In this document: piece after piece, positions 22,901-34,125 of the stretch | Layout of the letters: every line of letters begins with the position of its first letter | Position numbering within the stretch: position 1 is the first letter of the stretch | Assembly (NCBI GenBank): GCA_016630955.3 | Contig: CM049998.1 | Location: 1,178,001 to 1,242,000, forward strand | Direction: 5' to 3' | Origin: Didymella arachidicola | Taxonomy: Eukaryota; Ascomycota; Dothideomycetes; Pleosporales; Didymellaceae | Length of the DNA stretch: 64,000 bases | The notes under the pieces: model-generated | What the model was told of the DNA's origin: nothing | The model's database searches: none | Seen by the model: the letters and a program-made list of their open reading frames with translations, nothing else | Translations under genes and position numbers: made by a program

Positions 22901-24196
22901 CTGCGAGACCTTCATGGAAGAGATCGCAGACCACCTGAATATCTCCGCCGAGAAGCTGCGCGAGATCAACTTCTACTCGCCAGAATCCAACATGATCACG
23001 CACTTTAACCAGGAAATCAAAGACTGGTACGTGCCGCTCATGTACCAGCAGGTCAAAGAGGAATCAGAGTACTCTAGCCGCCGCGCCGAAATCGAACAGT
23101 TCAACAAGACACACAAATGGAACAAGCGCGGTCTCGCAATCATTCCTACCAAATTCGGTATCTCCTTCACTGCGCTCTTCCTCAACCAGGCCGGCGCGCT
23201 CGTGCATATCTACCACGACGGCTCGATCCTGGTGGCTCACGGCGGCACAGAAATGGGGCAGGGCCTGCACACAAAGATGACGCAGATCGCAGCCGAAGCA
23301 CTGCAGGTGCCGCTCGAAAACGTCTTCATCAGCGACACTGCGACAAACACGGTTGCCAACTCGAGTTCGACGGCCGCGAGCGCGAGCTCCGATCTCAACG
23401 GGTACGCCATCTTCAACGCGTGCGAGCAGCTGAACGAGCGCCTGCGTCCGTATCGCGAGAAACTGGGCCCCGGGGCCAGCATGAAAGACCTCGCGCACAT
23501 GGCCTACTTTGACCGCTGCAACCTCAGCGCCCAGGGCTTCTACAAAACGCCCGACATTGGCTATGTCTGGGGCGCCAACACGGGGCAGATGTTCTTCTAC
23601 TTCACACAGGGCGTGGCCGCTGCCGAGGTCGAAATCGACACGCTCACGGGCGACTGGACGACGCGGCGCGCAGACATCAAAATGGACGTCGGCCGCAGCA
23701 TCAACCCAGCTATCGACTACGGACAAATCGAGGGCGCCTTCGTACAGGGCCAGGGCCTGTTCACCACAGAGGAGAGCCTGTGGCAGCGCTCCACGGGCCA
23801 AATCGCAACGCGGGGACCGGGCAACTACAAAATCCCCGGCTTCAGAGACATACCGCAGGTCTTCAACGTCTCGTTGCTGAAAGACGTGAACTGGGAGAAC
23901 CTGCGCACGATCCAGCGCTCGCGCGGCGTCGGTACGTCTTCTTTTTCTTCGAGTATCTCGTATCCATGCTAATACCCTCACCAGGCGAACCGCCCCTCTT
24001 CATGGGTTCCTCGGTCTTCTTCGCGATCCGCGACGCGCTCAAGGCCGCCAGGGCGCAGTTCGGCGAGACGGACGTCCTGCACCTCGTCAGCCCGGCGACG
24101 CCGGAGCGCATCCGCATTTCGTGCGCCGACCCAATTCTCAAGCGCGCGTGGGTCGAGCCGCGCGAGGGCGAGAAGAGCTTCTTCGTGAGTATCTAG
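19980..24196 (+). CDS. XDH: xanthine dehydrogenase (molybdenum hydroxylase)
   Basis: Exons 19980-20216, 20280-23931 and 23985-24196 (introns of 63 and 53 bp) give 1366 residues, the normal length. It oxidises hypoxanthine to xanthine and xanthine to urate, with NAD+ as acceptor, in purine catabolism. Domain order is complete. First [2Fe-2S] cluster: Cys69, Cys74, Cys77 in GCAEGGCGACTV. Second cluster: QCGFC at Cys138/141 and LCRC at Cys173/175. FAD domain: KLIGGSTETQ. Molybdopterin domain: MGGGFGGKE, FRGFGGPQG, GGTEMGQG. The base-catalyst Glu is in GEPPLFMGS (Glu1298). The last intron splits the Gly codon directly before this Glu. The C terminus GEKSFFVSI is typical. Between the second cluster and the FAD domain is a Cys/Gly-rich insert (GGGGCCMEK, GGCCKS) found in many fungal forms. 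In fungi this gene is usually under purine-induction and nitrogen-repression control; no site was identified here. Confidence 0.96.
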
Positions 24197-24671
24197 CGCG
24201 GCTGAGTGGGCGTGGGATGGGAATGGATAGCGTGACGGATACTCGTCGACTTGGTTGCGAGACTTTTGCTGGGCTTTGCTGGGCTATTGCGTGGAAGTGA
24301 GGAATTGGATGGGGCGTTGTGGTCTTAATCGAACGTGCAATCACATGTCTATTGAAAGGAAGGAAATGGCAGGGCTGCGTAGACTTGCAATCGACTCGTG
24401 GCACTGTGCATATTGACGTGCTGCGTATGAACCGGGCAAATGACAAACTGAATCTTTTGTGTCTCGAGTCGTGAACAGTATCGCCGGGCATTTGATCTGT
24501 GTGTCCCTGTGTTGGCAAAAGTGAAAAGACGTCTTCAATCAGCGTAATCGCCAATCCAGCAGTCACAACGTGCGTGCCGTTAGATATACATATGATACAT
24601 ATCTTCTCCCTCTCCACATGCCACAAGACCCAATCATACACGCCGCCTCATCGTCTTCCCCCCAGCGCCGC
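24197..24671. other. convergent intergenic region, XDH / mitochondrial ribosomal gene
   Basis: About 475 bp between two converging genes, with no coding signal. It should hold both 3' UTRs. Confidence 0.5.
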
Positions 24672-25670
24672 TCATGAAGCAACAGTCTCGCCGCGCGCCA
24701 GCCTCAACAGCTCGGCCTCCCGCCTCTCCTTGATCAGCTTCTCCCGCACCAGGACGCGGTCCGCCTCGCTGCGCTCCTTGAACTCGGCCATGTCGGCCAT
24801 CTGCTGCTCCTCCTCGGCGCTCGGCCGCAGCACCTGGGTCTCCGGCAGCTTTGCCAGCAGGGCGTCGAGGATCTCGCTGGGCACCTGGTCGCGGATGTTG
24901 ATGGTGTGGCTCGGGGCGGTGGCGTCGGGGACGAGGGTGTGGCGGGCGTTGGGGGTGCCGGAGGGTGGGGTCGCGGCGGTGCCGGACTGGGTGTGCAGCG
25001 AGGGGACCGAGGTGTTGGAGCTGCCGTCGGGGGTGTTGGGGGATGTGGCTGTGTAGATGTGCAGCAGGGCCGGGCCGTCGGGGGAGGTGTGGCGGCTGAT
25101 CTCGATGGGGATGGATGGATTGCGGTATTTTATGCGGGGGAGTACTTCGCGCCAGAATTTCCTGGGTGCGTGTTAGAGCCAGGCTGGTGTGGTATAAGCG
25201 TTCCAGCGCCGGACTGTCCTCCACGTCTTGGCTGAGGTTGAGACTGCGCTGTATGAATGGAAAGAGAACGTCTGCCTGCGGCTAGGCGTATGCTCAACGT
25301 GCGGTAAGAAAAGGCCTGCGTACCTTGCGCCCCTGTGTCCGCCGTAGATCTTGGTGTTGAACTCCATGCTAATCTTCGACACCTCCTTGGGCAGCACCAG
25401 CGCGCCGGGCCCGCATCTTATCCACAGCAGCTACTCTCCGTATCAGTATCAGCGATTGTTGGCAGACTTCATGAGCCGGCTGTTGGGTTCGGACTGGGTG
25501 CGATTGGAGCGAGAGGACCGTGTGGGAGGCGCATTCGTACCTTCTGTGAGCATGTCAGTAGCGTTCATGAGGTCTCGGACATTTCCAGCACGGGTTGATG
25601 CACGTGACGCAGATCTCATTCAGATTCATACCTCTTGCAGTTTCCGTGCGCGCGCTATTATGTTGACCAT
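24672..25670 (-). CDS. MRP49: mitochondrial ribosomal protein with L51/S25/CI-B8 domain (Mrp49-like)
   Basis: Proposed exons are 25670-25632, 25543-25541 (three bases, AAG), 25430-25324 and 25161-24672, giving 212 residues. Introns are 88, 110 and 162 bp. The product starts MVNIIARARKLQE, then LLWIRCGPGALVLPKEV, KIYGGHRGARKFWREVLPR and IKYRNPSIPIEI, the thioredoxin-fold L51/S25/CI-B8 domain used by a mitochondrial ribosomal protein. The C-terminal half is a Thr/Ser/Pro linker and a charged helix rich in Glu/Arg (SAEEEQQMADMAEF to REAELLRLARGE). The three-base exon is inferred from family sequences that have Lys between LQE and LL, and from correct flanking splice sites (CACAG before, GTACG after). 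Skipping it keeps frame and only loses that residue. It should work in the mitochondrial matrix. Family membership is firm; equivalence to yeast Mrp49 less so. Confidence 0.75.
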
Positions 25671-26048
25671 GTTGTGCTGTGTGATATCGAGTCGTCAGAC
25701 GCCGCGTCGAGAAATGTCCTCGCTGGTCGCGCTCCGTCGCCGCATTGCCGAAGATTTCGCGGCTAGCGTCAACGCACGTCACCGATACGTACAAGGTCAT
25801 TGCATAGATCAAAACTTCGGCATGAGCCGTCATCAAAGTATATGAGTCGTTCAAATTTACAGTATTCCAACTACATCCAATACTATTGCCCTCATTTTGT
25901 TCATCCTTATAGCACACGTGTGAAATGAAGCAGCCAAGGCCAATGCAGACGCAAAGGCACAGTGATATCTAACAGTAAGGTCGTGGTCATGCACAGCAGT
26001 GGCAGCATTGCGTTGATACTGTTGCTGTCTTCACAGGGTTGCCGCAGC

Positions 26049-26951
26049 TTAGCGAGCGGGCGCAGGTGCAGCGCCACCCTGGGCGGGGGCACCGGGGTTC
26101 AGGCGCTTGCTCCTGATTCAGTGTTAGCATTGCTCCTCACACGCCGTACATGATTAGCCTTACATGAAAGTCCTGCTGAAGAAGGAGATGAGGATCATGG
26201 GCAACCACGACGGCATCTTGGCAAAGGCCCAGGTGACGTATCCGTAAGGAATGGCGAGGCCGTACTGCTGCAGGATGCCGTTGAAGGGGTGGAAGGGGCC
26301 CTCGTACGGGGCAATCTCGTTGATCTTGCTCTGAAGGACGAGCTCCTTGAACGTCTCGATGGTGGTCGAGGTGCGGTTCAAGGGCTTGTAGCGGTACTCG
26401 GGAACGGGCGCCGACTGGTCAGCCAGCGGCTTGGGGATGTTGAACTTGATCAGAGAAGGCGCGCCAACGCCCCACGAGTTGCAGAGGATGTTCTCCTTCT
26501 CGCAGTCAAGGTAGCCAAGCTTGGGCGACGAGGGCGCGGCGGCAATAAAAGCGGTAGAGGCCTGCTATCGTCAGCATATGGGTTGACGCGGCTCGTCGCG
26601 AATACATACGTTCCATGCCTTCTCAGCAGGCCCGCAGAAGCCGTAGCATGTGCTGTTGCCGCCAGTGACAAAGACAAGCCACTCCGTCGTCGCAGGCGGG
26701 CTGACGGTGGGGTCCACAGTCAGGACTTCCTTCCAGTTCTCGAGCGTGAGCGGGTGCTGGACCACCTCCGCGGCCTTGGCTGCTGCAGCCTCGACGGGCG
26801 CAGAGGGGACTGATGGCGCAGAGGGAATGACCGACGCCACCGACGCGGTCGCCTGGTTGAAGAAGCCCTTCACCCTGTCCAGGAAGGGGATCTGCTGCTC
26901 AGCGAGCGTGAGCGCCGGGAGGGCCAGGACGGCTGTTGTCGAGAAACGCAT
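26049..26951 (-). CDS. secretory-pathway thioredoxin-like membrane protein, function unknown
   Basis: Exons 26951-26610, 26561-26164 and 26112-26049 (introns 48 and 51 bp) give 267 residues. A signal peptide (MRFSTTAVLALPALTLA) opens the protein. An Ala/Ser/Pro-rich segment follows to about residue 70. Then comes a region with a thioredoxin-like pattern: a beta strand WLVFVTGG, a Cys pair in CYGFCGPAEKAW (spaced CX3C rather than CX2C), a helix, LGYLDCEKENILCNSWGVGAPSLIKF with the cis-Pro-like turn, and a final hydrophobic stretch (ILQQYGLAIPYGYVTWAF and MPSWLPMILISFFS) that could form one or two membrane segments. The last 20 residues are Gly/Ala/Pro-rich with a basic SKR just after the membrane. 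It probably sits in the ER membrane with the redox-like domain in the lumen. I recognise the fold pattern, not a named family. An atypical oxidoreductase or a chaperone without catalysis are both possible. Confidence 0.7.
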
Positions 26952-29187
26952 GGTGATGTGAAGGTGTGGTGGTGAGGCCTGCGCGATGAAGCAGGGAAAG
27001 TTGATGCGTGCGTCGCTGCCTGTGGTTCAGGGTCCAAGATGACGTTTGCGGGGCGGGGCGCGCAGGAGCGGTGCAAGAAGCAACAATCTGCAACGAGGCA
27101 ATTGGATGGAATGGAAGCAGCACGGTGACGCCCTGGCAAAGACTCGAATGAAGCAGTACAGAGAAGGAGAGGGAAACGTCAGCCACAACACAATGTCACC
27201 ACGCGTTCGTGGTCTAGCGGGCCAGCAGCCGCGAAATTGCTGGAGCTCGGGCCTGTCCGGAGCTCCATCTCAACCCACAACAGCCTTGTCCCGTCCGCTC
27301 CGATTCGCCATTGCACTTGACAGCAACGTTTGATCGACCTTCACCGTCTTTCAGGCACAAAACGCCAACGACATGGCAAGTGCAGACTGTGGTGCAGAGA
27401 CATTCGAAAGCGATAGAGGGAGAGCTCTCGAACATCCAAGAAGGTCAACGACGACCTGCAGTATTCAAGAAGTAGATGCGATTGCCATTCTGTCCGCTTG
27501 CCTTTCCTTCTCCCCATCTGAGCCCGTTGATTTCCGAGGAACGCACGCAGACCTGTAGCGTGAGTGTAAAGCCTACACATTGTCAAACTTGCCAGCAATC
27601 ACCTCCCATGATCATGCTACTGTCTGTAGGTGGCCTGCTAGACGAAAGCAGCAGGCCTGAGACTCCAGCAAGACGCAGCACTGCAGAGTCCAAAGTTTCA
27701 ACTCAATGTTCTACCCTCAAGATTGGCAAGTTGCGACTGACTCTTACGGCCTCATTTCCCACGGCTTGAACATCCATAGAGTCAGACCGACCTCACGAGA
27801 CAGCTTTGAGATGGCGTTGTAGTATGTGAGGCGCAATCGAATGTAGATCTAGCATGTCAGCTGTGGACTTGGTGCCTCTGTTGTCGTCAGTCACACATTC
27901 GAGCAGAAGCAAAATACACACTATTTAGATATTGAAGTGAGTGGTGGAGGACGAAACCATGACGCCATGTGCACGGCGACATTTGGCGCGAAGGTTTCCT
28001 GCGGAGTTGAGCGCCAGAAACAACACTTGTGTTGTTTGCAAATCGCACGATGGCCGATGGTTTTACGCAGTGGTGTAGCACCTCTTCGCGCGAGTGCTGC
28101 ACCTCGGTCAGGTGGGCCCGCGGCACGTCGTGGCACAACCTTGACCTGTACAGGTACGCGTTCGACTGGGGCACAGCAGATGTAGCGCAGCTACTCGGAG
28201 TCTACATAGTACATAGTATGCTTCGTGCAACGTCTGCGGGAGCCGGGTCGGAGCTAGTCTTTCAAGACTGCCTGGCTGGCCGATGGCTCCTGAAGTGTGA
28301 GGATTGTGCGACCGAGAAGGACCATTGGAGAAGTGCAGATTTTGCGGTGTGCAGGAACAACGGTTCCGTTCTGCCGTTACGCGCCCAGGTGGCAGGTACG
28401 ACCACCAATACGAGCACGTTCATACCAGCGCCTGGACATGGTAAGTTTTCCTGCAATGTCACTTTTAGGACGGTAATAAAAGAAGGAATCGGCTTTTGCA
28501 ACGTGCGGCATGAGAATCCGGACGGAGAAGTACGAGGGGAACACTGAGGACTGATGACACACTGAACTGGTGTGCCTCCGCGAGATCCATCGCAAAGCAG
28601 GGCGTTGAGACTCGATACGGTCACTTCATTACGTTTGTTGATCAGTTGAAGGTGACCGCTTTTATGTCGCTTGCCATGTGTGCGACGGCAATTGTTGTTG
28701 GTGCCGGGAAAGCTATGCAAGTCGCCGTGTGGCCTGCATGTCGCTAATGTTGATTATGGAAAGGATGTAGTTCTCGCAGTTACACAAAGCTTCTGTGATG
28801 ACAGCAATCTGCCGTAGTAACAAATGTTGCGGTAGTGAGTAGTCGCGTTGTAGTAGTTGCGGGGAGTGGTGTTCTGGTGGTTGCGCTGTGCATTCTGTCG
28901 TGTATGGCCGGATACCCTTCCAAGCCAATACAAGTTCAAGTTGAATCCCGGCAGATCGTATGATGCTGGAAAGGTGGGAGGCTTGACGCTCACGTGCTGT
29001 CTTGGGAAGGAATGCAGTGAAGTGCAACCAGGTGTCTGGGTCGCGAGCACGACAGCAGCTGCCAGAAAGGCGTCCAGACGAACGAGGGAATACCTGACTC
29101 GAGGTGCATGTATGGAGTCATGTGAGTGGCCGACGTTGTACCATTGGTCTACCTTGATACATATCTTGCACGCCTGAGGGTGTATGC
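26952..29187. other. 2.2 kb interval without supportable gene
   Basis: The longest frame is 28029-28547 (+, 172 residues, five cysteines in its first third), with no known domain and no convincing start context. A minus frame at 27341-27598 is equally unsupported. It also contains the upstream region of the thioredoxin-like gene and the 3' flank of GET2. Confidence 0.45.
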
Positions 29188-30275
29188 TCATGCGACACCA
29201 GCGCCTCTCCACCAGACCGTGGCGCCCAGCACGAAAACAACGACCATGGCGTCACTGACAACTGTGGTATAGATAACACCATAACGGCCAATGGTCCTCA
29301 CGTAGCCACCATACGGCGGTGGCAAGAAGCCAGCCACAGTGCTCAGAATTCCACTTCCTTGCAATTGACCCTTCTCGATGAAGTAGCGCGACGACTGCAT
29401 GATGACTTCGAAAGTAGCAAAGAGATAGAAGAAATGAGCAAAATCCTGTCGGTGTGTGCTCTCGACAGTCCAGTCTTCGTCGACAGTGGCCAAAGCCGTG
29501 TTACGTGACAGCTTCGATCCACTAAAGGGCGTGTGCAGGACGATGTAAAGGGCAAGTCCCAGCGAGAACAGAGAATGTACGAGGCGCCAGATCCAGGCTG
29601 ACGATTTCTCTGGCGACGGCTCGGGAGCAGCTGTCCCTCCACCCATGGCCGAGAACATGTTGGCGAGACCTGGAGGAAGATCACCCGGACCGCCTGGCTG
29701 CCCTGGAGGACCTCCCATGCCTGGGAAACCACCGGCCGCGGAACCCATCATTTGCTGGAGCATGGCCATCATAGGGTCCTGTGACGAGTCGCCCTGTCCC
29801 GGGGGGAGCTGCGGCAAGGCACCCGTGGCGTTGCCATCAAAAGCAAATGGGGAAGGCAGACGTGGTTGAGATGCGGGCGTGTAGTGATGCTCGCTGATGT
29901 CTACCTCATCTGGGTCTGGTGTTGCTGTTCCAGACAACGCTCGAGGCGTTGGGGTTGGCGAAGGTTGGACTAAGAAGCAGTTAGCCGTTGTGTGGCAATG
30001 TGCGCGTACAATAAAGTTGTGCACGTCACAGAGAAGGAAGTGCAGCCACGCATGTACGCGCCAGCAGAGATTGGCCGGATGCATCAACCGCACATACCGG
30101 GGACGTCTTTCTGAATTTCACTCAGATCTTTGGGAGGGCCGCCTTGCAGAGCCGAGATCTGTTGCAGGCGAGAGGCACCGCTCTTGGCCGCGAGCCGCTC
30201 CCTGCGCAGACGCGCCTTCTGCTGTGCGGGCGACTCGTCGGCGGGCGCAGGGGACGCAGCGGATGAGTCAGCCAT
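29188..30275 (-). CDS. GET2: GET2-type subunit of the GET receptor complex
   Basis: Exons 30275-30098 and 29969-29188 (128 bp intron) give 319 residues. The N terminus ESPAQQKARLRRERLAAKSG is the basic Arg-rich helix by which Get2 captures the Get3 ATPase. A Pro/Gly/Met-rich flexible region (residues 60-180) follows. Three predicted membrane segments are near residues 184-208, 235-257 and 290-315 (AWIWRLVHSLFSLGLALYIV; FAHFFYLFATFEVIM; VIYTTVVSDAMVVVFVLGA). Get1 and Get2 form the ER receptor that releases tail-anchored proteins from Get3 and inserts them into the membrane. The order basic capture helix, linker, three membrane helices fits the fungal GET2 family well. The Gly/Met/Pro composition of the linker is slightly unusual (GGFPGMGGPPG). 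Confidence 0.88.
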
Positions 30276-31580
30276 GGTTGCGTGATGCCGCGGCGCAGTG
30301 TGTCGAGCGGCAGTTGGGCGACGAGGAGGACCTCACGCTGGAAATGTTTGTTTGCGAGGTGAGCTGTGAGCTAGAGGGGTGCGATGTCATCGGGGAAACG
30401 ACGATAGCTACCGCCGAGGGACCGCAGGGATCAGCACCCAATCGACAAGCGAGCCCAGGCCCACTTTCGCTCGCCTGCGCTTCGTGTAACTCCAGCGGTT
30501 GCACAACCAAAGACTCTTTGTCGAGTCGTGTTGCATCGCTGCGGTGGCACACTGGCAGGGACGATCCGCCGCTGGTCCTCCCGCTCCGCCGTTGGCATCT
30601 TACAGCAAAGTGCACACAAGAATGGCAATTCCCCCAGGTCTGATCCCTCACCGCGCGGCGCGGATGCCCGGCGTTCAAACCCATGCAAAGCTATTGCTTT
30701 TGCCGCAACCTTGCAACGGCGCAAAGCTTCCCAGGAATGGACACGCTGTATCACAGCTGCACATGGCACATTGACCGCCCCCATGCAGTGCATGGCACGG
30801 CCGTCCGCTGGGACTCCATTGACCATGGGCCTGGGTTTGAGGCGTCCAAATCAGGATCAGTGGATCTGGTTCCGTCCATTGACATTCGCAGACACGAAAC
30901 ATCGACGACGACAGTATCGTCTGTCAGAATGCTCCTTCCGTACGAGGCCGATGCAGGGCCTCTTCTTTGGTCTGTCGCTGTGGGCTCGCTACGAGAGCAA
31001 CAACACCGGAGCTAGGCCAGGCCAGTCCCATCCCCTGGGGAGCTACCGCGGACGTTCCTATCGGAGAAAACCTTAGAGCTAGCTTGCTTTGTCGTCGTTC
31101 GACACGAGCAAGTATCACCTCGTCGTTCCTTGCTCCGTAGGTTTACTGGCTTTACAGGTCGACGTAACGTGTCTATGTGTCCTTGCTACATGTTCTAATC
31201 CCTTAGGATCATGTTCCATGACGCCGGTGCCCCTCAATCGCCATTCAGAAATAGGTAAGGGCAAACTCAGGGGAATTTCGAACTAGGCTTCTCAGCCAGC
31301 ACCGCGAGCCAAATAGATGTGCAATGTTACTCAAAAGCAAGCGCCTTCATATCCACATCGGGTCCGGGAATCGATTCTTTCACTACTGAGGCACCAGGGT
31401 GGGTCTCGTCCGTTGTGCCACAAGCCTCAAGACGGGTCCTCATAGCTCTCTACTCCGCTCTTCTCGAGCTTGCAGCAGCATATATGGTGCCTCGCCCACT
31501 GCTCCGACTCACAGTCGTTCCATCTCGTTCGTTCCTCGGACTGAATTCTACATTTTTAAATCATCCAATTCGTCACAACT
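30276..31580. other. divergent intergenic region, GET2 / KamA-type gene
   Basis: 1.3 kb between two divergent starts. Plus frames up to 248 residues cross this region, but they run into the antisense of GET2 and look like composition artefacts. I see no RNA gene. It holds the promoters of both neighbours. Confidence 0.45.
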
Positions 31581-33519
31581 ATGTTCATCTCGACTATGAA
31601 CTCGCAGCGTCTGGCTCTACGGCCTAAAACTCAAGCCGTTTCTCAATTCATTGCACAATACCGGACAGCATCGACGTTGAGTGAGAAGGAGCCTTATTGG
31701 CAAAAGATCAAGCCATGGAAAAATGTTCCAGCTGAAGAGTTCAAGTCCTATCGATGGCAGGTGAGTCCGGGTTGTAGGCTCAAACATCAAGGAGCAATTG
31801 ACTGATGTCCATGGCGCAGCTTGCAAATACCGTACCTGACACGCGAAGACTGAACCGGTTCCTAACAGATGTTCTTCCACCAACCCTTGGAGCCTCGAAG
31901 AACCCCCTGCTCAGCAGAATCAGGACAAGAGAACAGTTCATCGACGACGCAGTTGCTGCGTTGAAGCTAGCACCGATGGCGATCAGGTTGACACCGCATT
32001 TACTATCAGCCATCGACTGGAACAATCCGCTAGATGACCCTATTCGTCGGCAATTCCTTCCTTTGGCTAGTGGAATCATTCCAGACCACCAAAAACTGAC
32101 TCTCGATTCGCTCAATGAGCAGGACGACTCACGTACGAGCCCAACTGCTTATCTAAAGAATCACTGCTAACCTCGATCAGCTGTGCCAGGCTTGGTCCAC
32201 CGCTACCCTGGAAGAGCTTTGTTTCTGGGTGAGTCACATGACGTGCCTTTCCCTACGGGCGCACTTTCCTCTTCGAGCATGGTATTGACTTTCACAGCTA
32301 CCTCGATTTGCCCAGTGTACTGCCGATTCTGTACCCGCTCCTACGCTGTGGGAGCGAGCACGGAGAAAGTTTCAAAGTCACCACAGAAGCCTAGTCGACG
32401 GCGATGGGAGATTGTCTTCCAGCACATCGAAAACGATCCGAGTCTTCAGGATATCGTCGTCTCTGGTGGTGATGCTTATTATCTGCAGCCCGATGATCTT
32501 CGTGAGATAGGAGAACGGTTTGTGGTCTTGAAAAGATTAGCACTCGCATCTAATAGCTGGCAGCCTCCTCAGTATTCCCCATATCCAGCGCGTTCGTTTC
32601 GCCTCAAAAGGCTTGGCTGTGGCACCGTGTCGTATTGCTGATGAGACGGATGCATGGACCAATACACTCATCGAACTCTCGAACAAAGGCCGGGATATGG
32701 CCAAGCAGGTGTGCTTGCACACGCACATCAATCACATCAACGAGATCACGTGGGTCACACGTGAAGCAGCCGACCGGCTGTTCAAGCACGGTGTGATTGT
32801 ACGAAACCAGTCAGTGCTGCTCAAGGATGTCAACGACAACGAGGAAGCTCTTTCCACACTCATCAAGACGCTTGCCAGTATGAACATTCAACCCGTGAGT
32901 GGCCCTTGTACCCAATCATGACGAATCAGCCCTTGCACAATGCTTTTTCGTAGCAAACAGCTAACAACCGCAGTATTACATCTACCAATGCGATATGGTT
33001 CGTGGTATTGAAGACTTACGCACGCCCCTGAGTACCATCCTCGACCTCGACCAGAAATTGCGTGGCACATTTTCTGGTTTCATGATGCCAGCCTTCGTTA
33101 TCGACCTCCCTGGTGGTGGCGGTAAGCGCCTGGTGAGCAGTAAGGAGTCGTACTGCGAGACGACCGGTGTTGCCACATACAGGGCACCGGGTTTGCCTGG
33201 CAAGAAAGGCGCTCAAGTATACACGTATCACGACCCCGAGAAAATCCCCGATCTTGCGGTTGAAGAGCTGCGCGGGGAGCAGGAGCAAGTCCTTGCGCAG
33301 GATGTGCCTCTGCAAGATCTCAGTGTTCCTCATGTTCCTCAGCCAGTGCCACCAATGCCGCTTCGACGACTGCCTTCCAACTCTGACAATACTGGTTCGC
33401 GGAAGCATACTCCAGCCCACGTTCAGCATGAGGGCGTCAAGTCGGAAGATCTAGCGTTGCAACTCAGCACCAGCACCAGCACCTACTATCCTTCATCATC
33501 TTCCGCAGCCGCGCCCTAG
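31581..33519 (+). CDS. KamA-type radical SAM, PLP-dependent lysine aminomutase-like enzyme
   Basis: Six exons (31581-31760, 31820-32132, 32181-32228, 32298-32517, 32573-32894, 32974-33519) give 542 residues; introns are 48-79 bp. The [4Fe-4S]/SAM motif CPVYCRFC has its cysteines at 185, 189 and 192. VVSGGDAYYLQPDDL and KGLAVAPCRI are typical KamA core segments, and DLPGGGGKR carries the Lys expected to bind pyridoxal phosphate. Lysine 2,3-aminomutase interconverts L-alpha-lysine and L-beta-lysine; other members act on glutamate or arginine, so the substrate is not certain. The N terminus (SQRLALRPKTQAVSQFIAQYR) is Arg-rich and free of acidic residues, like a mitochondrial presequence. The ATG at 31581 or 31596 could be used. 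The last 90 residues are a low-complexity Gln/Ser/Pro tail absent from bacterial enzymes. Genes of this type are mostly bacterial, so old transfer into fungi is likely; the six introns show it is long domesticated. Confidence 0.88.
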
Positions 33520-34125
33520 GGTCAGTTGCCTTCCTTCGCCGGACGACGCAATCATGCCCTTGGGCTGCATGACTTTTACTCATAAGCGCAACCATCTATC
33601 TCAGCATACATTCTCTTTTACCTAAAAGTCATACGTCGTACCTTCATCTTATCTGGAGTTACAAGGTCACACAACATCGAGTCAGCACATCGGGGCCAGC
33701 TCAGATTACGTCGGTCGGGTTGAAGGTCCGAGGTCGCATCAGCACAACATAAAAGTTCCTTTCTTGGGAGGAGCACCAGCGTCGCAGCGTTTTCGATACC
33801 CATCGCGTTTCACCAACACATCGAAGCAACAACGAGCTAGTATGGCAGGGTACAAATTGGCTACCTTCAGGCATTTTTTTCCCTTACGTATAGTCATGAG
33901 TTATCAAACCTCTATTTCAATCAATAGAATACTGCTGTTGACTTCCACAGACTGACATCCATGTCACGTGATATATGTTCCAGTCCTCTATATAGAATGA
34001 GCCGAAGTCCAACGCCTCTCAGTCTCCAAAGAAGATCCCCGGTAAAAACTTCTTCCAAGCCCTTGCCCTCAACATGAATTCCCCTCACACCTCCCCTCGC
34101 CGTCTTCCTCACACCTCCCCATCTC
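33520..34125. other. convergent intergenic region
   Basis: About 600 bp between the stop codons of the KamA-type gene and the GNAT gene, with no coding signal. It should contain both 3' UTRs. Confidence 0.5.

Noticed and set aside
23064..23981. Minus-strand frame of 305 residues inside XDH
   Set aside because: Mirror of a high-GC3 coding exon; no family resemblance.
27203..27290. Sequence resembling a tRNA A box (TGGTCTAGCGG)
   Set aside because: No matching B box (GGTTCRANYCC) at the right distance and no cloverleaf stems could be formed.
28029..28547. 172-residue plus frame with several Cys
   Set aside because: No homologous motif, no Kozak support, no intron structure; could be chance in 2 kb of sequence.
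29897..30643. Plus-strand frame of 248 residues over the GET2 5' end
   Set aside because: Half of it is antisense of GET2 exons; no domain.
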